Source: Akkermansiaceae bacterium
Lineage (GTDB): Bacteria; Verrucomicrobiota; Verrucomicrobiia; Verrucomicrobiales; Akkermansiaceae
Direction of reading: 5' to 3'
Assembly: GCA_017798145.1 (NCBI GenBank)
Contig: CP059069.1
Span: 791,226-855,225 of the forward strand
DNA: 64,000 nt
Shown here: piece after piece, positions 58,701 through 64,000 of the stretch
Position numbering within the stretch: position 1 is the first letter of the stretch
How the letters are laid out: each line of letters starts with the position of its first letter
The notes under the pieces: generated by a model
What the model was told of the DNA's origin: nothing
Database searches by the model: none
What the model saw: the letters and a program-made list of their open reading frames with translations, nothing else
Position numbers and translations under genes: made by a program

Positions 58701-61700
58701 GGCGCGCTTTGGGATCGGCGAAACCTACATGGCGCAGAAAGTCTACGACCAGGCTTCCGAGCTTTTCACGGAACTCGCCGAAAGCCCGGTGCCCGCGATC
58801 TCGATCCGCGCGAATTTCCTGCTCGGCGTGCTCGCACTGCGGCAGGAGGACAGCGAGAACGCCCGCCGCATTTTCCTCTCCGTCCTCGAAAACTCGCCCG
58901 ACGCGGATCTCGCCAACGAGACGCTCTACAACCTCGCCGAGGTCTATGGCATCGAGCAGCGTTTCCTGACGCAGCTGGAAACACTACGCACCGTCGGACG
59001 GCTCGGCCAGGATTCCAAGGTCTGGCAAACACCGGGGAACGCGCTTCCCATCGTGGTTCAGGATCCCGATCTCGGCATCAGCCGTGGCGACACGCGCATC
59101 CCGGTTGTTGTCAGAACCGAGCCGGGCAACGACGAGGAGCGTTCATTTCTGACAAGCGGCGGCGCGGGCAAGGGCATTTTCCTCTCGGAAATCCCCACTG
59201 TCCTCGGCGAGGCGAAACCCAACGACGGAGTCCTCCAGGTCACCGGCGCGGACACGATCACCGTGGACTACCCGGAAGATTTCAAGAAGGAGTTCCAGTT
59301 CGGCTTCCCCGGAAACACCCGCCTGCGCATCGCCTCCGACGGAAGCCTGGATATCGCGAGCACCGAAATCGCCAACGATGCGAAGGAAACGATCACCGAC
59401 GATCTCAAGAAGGAGATGGATGAGGAAAAGGAGGAGAAACCGCGTTCCGCGATCCGACCCTCCAACCAGGTGAAACCCGGCAACCTGATCTTCATCCAGG
59501 TGAAGGATGGCGACCGCGATGTGACGACCGCTCCGGACGAGGTCGGCATCCGCCTCACCGCATCGGGTGGCGACGAGGTGCAGGTGAAAATTTCCGAGGA
59601 AAGCTCCCACGGCGGGATTTTCCGGGGCACTGTCCGCACCGGCGAACTCCCCGCCGGCGCGGGCGCATCGGACTCCGCCCTCGACCACAGCCCGCTCATG
59701 GCGATCGACCACGATCCGAACAGCTCTTGGCGCAGCGAGCCTGACGGCGCGGCACCGAAGCTCCTAACGGTCGACATGAAGGAGCTCCGGGACGTCACGA
59801 CAATCGTCCTGACCTCCCCCGACGCGGACAACGAGGCACCTGTCCGCATGGCCGTGCGTGGCAGCCATGACGGCAGGTTCTGGTTCCGGCTCGCGGATCT
59901 CCCCCCTCCCCCACCCGCGGATAAGATCACTTTCCCGGAAAAAGGGATGTTCCTGCGCACCTACAGACTTCCCGCGAATGAGCTTCGGGAAAACTACACC
60001 TGGGAGCAGATCGCGGACATCGCGAAGAAACTCGAACCGACGACAAAGGAAGAGGTTGCCTCGATATCATGGACGGCTCCCGAGGAGGACGAAAACGCCC
60101 ATTTCCTGATCTGGTCGGGGCCGCTTGTCCAGGAGCGGGATGGCGCAATGCGCTTCTCCGTTTCCGGCAGGACGACCGCCCTGATGCTTGATGGCAAGCT
60201 GGAGCTACCGCCCGGTGAAGATGGACGGAGCGTGGATCTCCTTGTGGCGCGCGGCATCCACCACATCACCGTTTTCTCCATCGCCGAGCCGAAGGCGAAA
60301 TCCGCCGGTGCCGTCCGCGCCCGTGAGAACCGCAACTCGTCTGCGGTTTCGCTGCACCCTTTCGCGGCATCCGATTTCGACATCGCCGCCTTCGAGGGAC
60401 TGACCGAATCGGGCGATGCCACGACCAACCAGATCAACAAGGAGGCCAACACCTGGACGCTGGACATGCCATCGCGGAAGCTGCGCCACATTGAATTTTC
60501 CTTCCTCGAATATCGGGGCGAGGCGGTCGCGGTGAGCAATGTCGAGATCAGCGGAGGCGGAGCCCGCCACATCCCGCCAGCCCAGGACGTCCTCCAACTC
60601 GCCGACAACGACATCCTCGAACTGGCTCCCGGCGACAGCGTCCAGGTCTCCTACCTCGACGAACTGACCGCCGGCCGGCATCAGCCGAACCGCCTGCTGA
60701 CACGATCCCTCACCGCCACCTACTACAACGGCGAGATCATCCCCATCACCTACGACTTCCAGCGCACCGGCGGCGGATCGGTCTCGGGCTCCCGGAAGGA
60801 ACTGCTCCGCATCGATCCCGGAGAACGTATCGTCGCGGAAATCACCGACTTTGATCTCGACACCGGATTGGACCGCGACACGGTCGAGATCGAGGTACAG
60901 GTCAATGCCGACGCCTCCGTGAAATACCTCGCCACCGAAACGGGATCATCCACCGGCGTTTTCCTCGCGGAGATCGACACCGCCGCCGAAGCGGACGGAA
61001 GCAAGCTCGTCGTCAGGCAGGGCGACAAGGTTTACATGCGCTACAAGGACACGCAGAACACCTTCCCCGGGCACGCATCGGATCGCGAGGCGGTGGTTTA
61101 CCTCAACAGCCCGAGCGATGGTCTCGTGCGCATCCTCGAAAGCGAGACCCCGCCCGGCGGCGCGGCGCGAATCCTCCCTGCGCAGCCCGGTTGGCAGCCG
61201 GGGCACGCGGGGAAAATCGAATACCGTGCGCCGCTCACCGTGGAGGTCATCGATCCGGACCAAGCGAAGGACTCCAAAAGCACCGTCACCGTGGAAGTCA
61301 CGACCGACCAGGGCGCGCAAGCCCGGGTGATTTGCCAGCTCTCCCGCGCCTATGCCCCTGCCGACGAATCCATGGAAGGAGTCCGCAACCCCGCGCTCTT
61401 CGAAGGCCGCTTCGTCGGGCAGATCCCCCTGCTCCTGGGGAACGCCGCCGGACTTGTGCAAATCCCCGAGGACGGATCCCTGCCAGCAGCGGATTTTGGC
61501 GAGATCGTCTCCGATGAGGAAAAAACATCCGGACTCCATGCGCTCAACACCCTCGGCAACAGCGTTTTCACCGCCACTTACACCGACGATTCGGCCCAGC
61601 GAACGCTTTCATCAAAAGCCTCTCTCGCTTCCGCCGCAAGCCTCCGGATCACCGATAGCGAGTATCTGGAGGACGCGGAGATCGCCCATGTCGGCACCAA

Positions 61701-62841
61701 GCTCTATCTCCTTCTCGAGGATCCCGACCTCGATGTTTCCCCGGAGCGCGACAAGGCGCTCGTCCGTATCCTGACTGATACCGGTGAGGACGAAACGCTA
61801 GAGCTCGAGGAAACGCTCTCCCATAGCGGTGTGTTCAGCGCATCGTTCCCGCTCACAATCAATGCCAAGCCGGTTCCCGGAAATCCCGAGGCGGGCATCG
61901 AGTGTTTCTTCGGCGACGGGATCACCTCAGGATACCTCGACAATGTCCCGCAGACACCGGACGGCCTGAACATCATCGAGAGGAAGATCCCGGTCGCTGT
62001 CGGCACTGATGGCGAGTTGTCTTCATTCAGCAAGGTTTACAAGGATGAGGATCTCGCGGTGGAAACGCAGTTCCACATCGCGGAAAGCCATTTCGAACTC
62101 TTCAAGGGGCACCGCAAGCTTGAGCAGAAGGAAGAGGCCGCCGCCAACCTCGAGGCGGGCAGGCGCGTCCTGCGACAACTCCGCGAGGATTATCCCGATC
62201 CGAAATACGCACCACGCGTCTCCTACCTGCTCGGCCAGTTCGCGCAGGAGATGCAGGCATGGGACGAGGCGATCGCCGCCTACGCGGAGATCGTCCGCAA
62301 CCACCCCGAACACAGCCTTGCTCCCGACGCCCAATACAAGCTCGGCCAATGCTACGAGGAGGCCGGCGAACTGGACAACGCGCTGGAGGCATACGTCACA
62401 CTCGCCGCCACCTACCCGAAGAGCCCTCTCATCGCCAATGTCATGCTCCGCATCAGCGAGCATTTCTACGTCAAAGAAGAGTTCGCCGTCGCCGCCTCGG
62501 TGGGCGCGAAATTCGTCGAGCGTTTCCCCAACCACGAATGGACGCCCAAGATGGCGTTCCGCGTCGGCCAATGCCACTACAAGCTCGAGGAATATGGCCG
62601 TGCTGGCATCTCCTTCGATGCCTTCGTGAAACGTTTCCCCGAGCAGGAGCTCACCGCCCAAGCCCTCTTCTGGGCCGGCGAAAGCTACCGCATGGGAAAC
62701 CAGATCCCCGAGGCCTTCCGCCGCTACAACCGCTGCCGCTGGGACTTTCCCGAATCCGACGCCGCGAAATATTCCCGCGGACGACTAGCGCTTCCGGAGC
62801 TGCTTTCCCAGTTTGAAAGGGAGGCGAATCTGAATGAGTGA
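55768..62841 (+). CDS. Giant TPR / beta-module envelope protein (2357 residues)
   Basis: Starts with TTG overlapping the previous stop (TTGA), so translation is coupled. Signal peptide to about residue 23. Residues about 25-1090 are helical TPR-type repeats. From about 1090 there is a series of similar beta-modules marked by V-Q-D-P-D-L-G, V-K-D-G-D-R-D-V, I-T-D-F-D-L-D-T, V-I-D-P-D-Q and E-D-P-D-L-D-V-S, each followed by a G-x-F strand (for example G-G-I-F-R-G, T-G-V-F-L-A, S-G-V-F-S-A). An F5/8C (discoidin)-like stretch lies about 1304-1380 (M-A-I-D-H-D-P-N-S-S-W-R-S-E) and a PA14-like segment about 1410-1510. The last 270 residues are again TPR of the YbgF/CpoB style. Not recognised as a named family. 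Confidence 0.8.
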   Translation: MKTKFAHIPVAILLALPLSGAPAEEAAKLEARLKESAEASPPAAEMMLQLIDLYKEDGQVFGLIRTASKFSRAQTEHPRRAEVTLDLIKGYAAAARHEDVITTARQFLDIFPQNPLTDEVRDHIASAYERTGRVTQAAEQRGLAWQNGAPTEQGIAAIRLWVSTDKVDSYAKATELAALMADKIAVDGKLTGIGLRGIESALRAEKFAEGLKIANALARRNATMDAETDKRLAFLKGLCETRLGQHGNAVASFRKSLVPGNDERHRALIDAMVAAKNPPAEIEAEARRYADAFPQREDRYDPLARSAHAAAEGGNMGAALRIAEDVMKHDAISRDIARAYAGWCGDDNNRAAGGLAAAIEANKKGAPRLRAVLALDVYRDRMKDNAKAREAALRFLELSPAEDAWTEEIVKFLYDSSATSETFREDLKKVTESAGKFPHLAGFQDRVWNPAPADKERNREWQKAKRDYQSDAITRLWRATREDGGRSGQACKELLGKQWPAEIRRHLLSRLSYVYRHHLGGKSREVSAGHYETLCKEFPKDSDAAARWLEAASQSGKEQQLAAARHLLTLPPVGMHPDNWIRLCETKDEAITRKAAPWITQSAAASQSPLYHASRIGDLMAEIGMKTEAAAWWRSRMDLDPANRDAISCTLRLAGTMDAPQAADFLAKRLEAATENQGVYAAAIADLHFKAGDIASMAKVLSASRNAADQHPFLEWGMGEWPARGWLEAARNSKEMPEADKKRIYEIILDLRLGRISAEAGMMLIGDRKHDLARLLETQELILMCEPHHESWERLYPFAQAALAKEDPSLAAAILNGLINTIRSVGGDQMADARTLLRKAYGEMGGLSADIPADSPIAPLLQIVLHLRLGETELAEEAYFKNKALFDAHRTELPVELLLFGAGIHIAQGTPEDHERAEDILRGWMMKFGEAENVDIRDKARVQLLLARNYQRALQFDIARAEFTTVLNTYRDQPEAIEARFGIGETYMAQKVYDQASELFTELAESPVPAISIRANFLLGVLALRQEDSENARRIFLSVLENSPDADLANETLYNLAEVYGIEQRFLTQLETLRTVGRLGQDSKVWQTPGNALPIVVQDPDLGISRGDTRIPVVVRTEPGNDEERSFLTSGGAGKGIFLSEIPTVLGEAKPNDGVLQVTGADTITVDYPEDFKKEFQFGFPGNTRLRIASDGSLDIASTEIANDAKETITDDLKKEMDEEKEEKPRSAIRPSNQVKPGNLIFIQVKDGDRDVTTAPDEVGIRLTASGGDEVQVKISEESSHGGIFRGTVRTGELPAGAGASDSALDHSPLMAIDHDPNSSWRSEPDGAAPKLLTVDMKELRDVTTIVLTSPDADNEAPVRMAVRGSHDGRFWFRLADLPPPPPADKITFPEKGMFLRTYRLPANELRENYTWEQIADIAKKLEPTTKEEVASISWTAPEEDENAHFLIWSGPLVQERDGAMRFSVSGRTTALMLDGKLELPPGEDGRSVDLLVARGIHHITVFSIAEPKAKSAGAVRARENRNSSAVSLHPFAASDFDIAAFEGLTESGDATTNQINKEANTWTLDMPSRKLRHIEFSFLEYRGEAVAVSNVEISGGGARHIPPAQDVLQLADNDILELAPGDSVQVSYLDELTAGRHQPNRLLTRSLTATYYNGEIIPITYDFQRTGGGSVSGSRKELLRIDPGERIVAEITDFDLDTGLDRDTVEIEVQVNADASVKYLATETGSSTGVFLAEIDTAAEADGSKLVVRQGDKVYMRYKDTQNTFPGHASDREAVVYLNSPSDGLVRILESETPPGGAARILPAQPGWQPGHAGKIEYRAPLTVEVIDPDQAKDSKSTVTVEVTTDQGAQARVICQLSRAYAPADESMEGVRNPALFEGRFVGQIPLLLGNAAGLVQIPEDGSLPAADFGEIVSDEEKTSGLHALNTLGNSVFTATYTDDSAQRTLSSKASLASAASLRITDSEYLEDAEIAHVGTKLYLLLEDPDLDVSPERDKALVRILTDTGEDETLELEETLSHSGVFSASFPLTINAKPVPGNPEAGIECFFGDGITSGYLDNVPQTPDGLNIIERKIPVAVGTDGELSSFSKVYKDEDLAVETQFHIAESHFELFKGHRKLEQKEEAAANLEAGRRVLRQLREDYPDPKYAPRVSYLLGQFAQEMQAWDEAIAAYAEIVRNHPEHSLAPDAQYKLGQCYEEAGELDNALEAYVTLAATYPKSPLIANVMLRISEHFYVKEEFAVAASVGAKFVERFPNHEWTPKMAFRVGQCHYKLEEYGRAGISFDAFVKRFPEQELTAQALFWAGESYRMGNQIPEAFRRYNRCRWDFPESDAAKYSRGRLALPELLSQFEREANLNE

Positions 62842-63149
62842 GGCGACCGTTTGCAATCGTCAGATCACAAGCGGAAAACCGAAAAATCACACCAGGGGAT
62901 TCTCACAGGAAAGCCCCGTGGTGGTGTTTAGCGCGACGGCTCCAGCCAAAGGGCGCAGCCGACCCCGAGGGGCATGAGATTGCAGTCGTCGCGGCGGATG
63001 CCGTGGTTGGATCCTCGATGAGCCCATGCCCCCCTTCCCTCCCCGCTGCCCTAGGCGTACAGGAGCGGGGGCGGTCGCTACTGCAAACGGGTAACGAATG
63101 ATCAAAATGAAATTTGTGATCAGCCGGGTTGATGACATGTTGGGCACAC
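62842..63149. other. Intergenic region with possible remnant
   Basis: 308 bp. No gene is supported. On the minus strand from about 63040 to the stop at 62930-62928 a stretch of about 40 codons looks coding (H-R-G-S-N-H-G-I-R-R-D-D-C-N, then C-A-L-W-L-E-P-S-R and stop) but has no start and is closed upstream. The promoter of the CIA30 gene should be near its right end. Confidence 0.35.
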
Positions 63150-63755
63150 ATGAAAAAGATCCGGATCCCCGGCACATCCCCGGGAATATGTTTTTCGCTG
63201 TCGCTCGCTCTTTGCGCTTCTGCGGAGGAGGTCAAATCCATTGCGGAGTTTTCCCGGAATGATTCGAAAGAACCCAGGTGGCGAATCGTCGATGATGGCG
63301 TAATGGGAGGCCTTTCCAAAGGCGAAATGGAGATCAGGGATGACGGCTCTCTGCATTTTAGCGGAAAACTGTCTTTGGAGAACAACGGCGGGTTTTCCTC
63401 GGTGCGTTCCGGCAATCTGAAACTCGATCTGAGCGCCGCAGAGGGAATCGTCCTCCGGGTCAAAGGGGATGGCCGGACTTATGAGGTGCATTTTTCCACG
63501 CCTGCACGTTGGCAAGGCAAGGGCATCACCTTTGCCGCTATGCTGCCCACGGCAAAAGGCCAATGGAGGGAAGTGCGAATTCCGTTTTCCGCGTTCAAGG
63601 GCGATTACCGGGGCAAGCGGCTGAAGGATGGGGATATCAGATTCAACCCCGCAAATGTGCAGGGAATCACCCTCGAATTGGTGGACAAAAAAGCCGGTGT
63701 ATTCGAACTGGAGGTTGATTGGATCCGAACGTACGGCAGCAGCAAATCCGGCTGA
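63150..63755 (+). CDS. CIA30-domain secreted protein
   Basis: 201 residues from ATG 63150. A signal-like N-terminus (I-C-F-S-L-S-L-A-L-C-A-S-A) precedes a CIA30 domain: W-R-I-V-D-D-G-V-M-G-G-L-S-K-G (the hallmark D-x-V-M-G-G), L-S-L-E-N-N-G-G-F-S-S-V-R-S, V-H-F-S-T-P-A and the closing F-E-L-E-V-D-W-I. In mitochondria this domain belongs to the complex I assembly factor NDUFAF1; in bacteria it is a beta-jelly-roll, often secreted, of unknown ligand. Nothing around it suggests respiratory complex I, so a carbohydrate-binding role is as likely. Confidence 0.88.
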   Translation: MKKIRIPGTSPGICFSLSLALCASAEEVKSIAEFSRNDSKEPRWRIVDDGVMGGLSKGEMEIRDDGSLHFSGKLSLENNGGFSSVRSGNLKLDLSAAEGIVLRVKGDGRTYEVHFSTPARWQGKGITFAAMLPTAKGQWREVRIPFSAFKGDYRGKRLKDGDIRFNPANVQGITLELVDKKAGVFELEVDWIRTYGSSKSG

Positions 63756-63798
63756 AATAGGTGGCCTCCGTCCGAAGCCTGATGTGCCTTCGGCCTAT

Positions 63799-64000
63799 TC
63801 AGCGCGTTGCCTCAAGCCGCCAGAATGCTTTCGCGGCAGCCTGGATGGATGGGAGGGTGTAGTGGCGTTGGATGGTGAAATCGCCGTCGTCGATGATAGG
63901 CCCATAGGCGTTCATGCTTCCGCTGCCATCGGTGAAATTCGGGAAGTTCACCGTGGCGGCCGTGGCTAGCGTGAGTCCCTTGGTGTTTTTCGGGAGCCGG
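63799..64000 (-). CDS. 3' end of minus-strand gene running off the window
   Basis: The minus-strand frame is open from the right edge to the TGA at 63801-63799, giving the last 66 residues. It reads like a real C-terminus (V-N-F-P-N-F-T-D-G-S-G-S-M-N-A-Y-G-P-I-I, then F-W-R-L-E-A-T-R before the stop). The family was not recognised. No domain can be named from this fragment. Confidence 0.55.
   Translation of the reverse strand, partial: RLPKNTKGLTLATAATVNFPNFTDGSGSMNAYGPIIDDGDFTIQRHYTLPSIQAAAKAFWRLEATR

Overview
The window is about 62-63% GC and looks like a chromosomal segment from Verrucomicrobiota, most likely a Verrucomicrobiaceae/Luteolibacter-type organism. The basis is the mixture of family types rather than a marker gene: DUF1080 proteins, a Tat-exported DUF1501 protein, a large haem protein with a C-terminal cytochrome c domain, three giant autotransporter-associated beta-strand-repeat (PATR) proteins ending in a PEP-CTERM tail, and XylR-like regulators (GntR-type helix-turn-helix plus LacI-type sensor). 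Outer-membrane biogenesis genes (Skp/OmpH, LpxD) show a Gram-negative envelope. No phage, conjugative element, CRISPR array or intact insertion sequence was seen.

Region 1 (1-8.2 kb): the 3' end of a DUF1080 gene, tRNA-Arg(TCT), then a metal-efflux operon: a His-rich secreted protein, CzcC-, CzcB- and CzcA-like proteins, a second His/Cys-rich periplasmic protein and a GRDP-like membrane protein. Region 2 (8.2-19.3 kb) is housekeeping: ompH-lpxD-terC, RNase P RNA (minus strand), DUF456, a D,D-carboxypeptidase, phosphofructokinase, clpB, and rnd-metX-small membrane protein. Region 3 (19.4-28.5 kb): DUF1080, a GHL10 glycosidase, a zinc-ribbon protein, a ClC exchanger with CBS domains, an S10 carboxypeptidase, a divergent LysR / NrtA-NasS-like pair sharing an operator-like palindrome, a YqiJ-like protein and a nested inverted-repeat element.

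Region 4 (28.5-39.4 kb): pspA followed by a Cdc48/Ycf46-type AAA+ ATPase, a Gfo/Idh/MocA oxidoreductase, a solitary Vsr endonuclease, the cytochrome c protein and a tandem pair of SLC13/RCK-type transporters. Region 5 (39.7-51.9 kb): two modules in which a XylR-like regulator is divergent from a PATR/PEP-CTERM surface protein, then a third PATR protein without a regulator. Each PATR gene ends in a strong intrinsic terminator. Region 6 (52.3-62.8 kb): a tightly packed three-gene operon of a DUF1501 protein, a 724-residue TPR protein and a 2357-residue TPR / beta-domain giant, the last two overlapping by 4 nt. The window closes with a CIA30-domain protein and the 3' end of a minus-strand gene.

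The least explained systems are the DUF1501-TPR-giant operon, whose two TPR proteins share an apparently repeated 'D-x-D-x-D ... G-x-F' beta-module; the pspA-AAA+ pair, which resembles ESCRT-III/Vps4; and the duplicated regulator/PATR surface-protein modules. All product names rest on motif recognition by eye; no database search was run.
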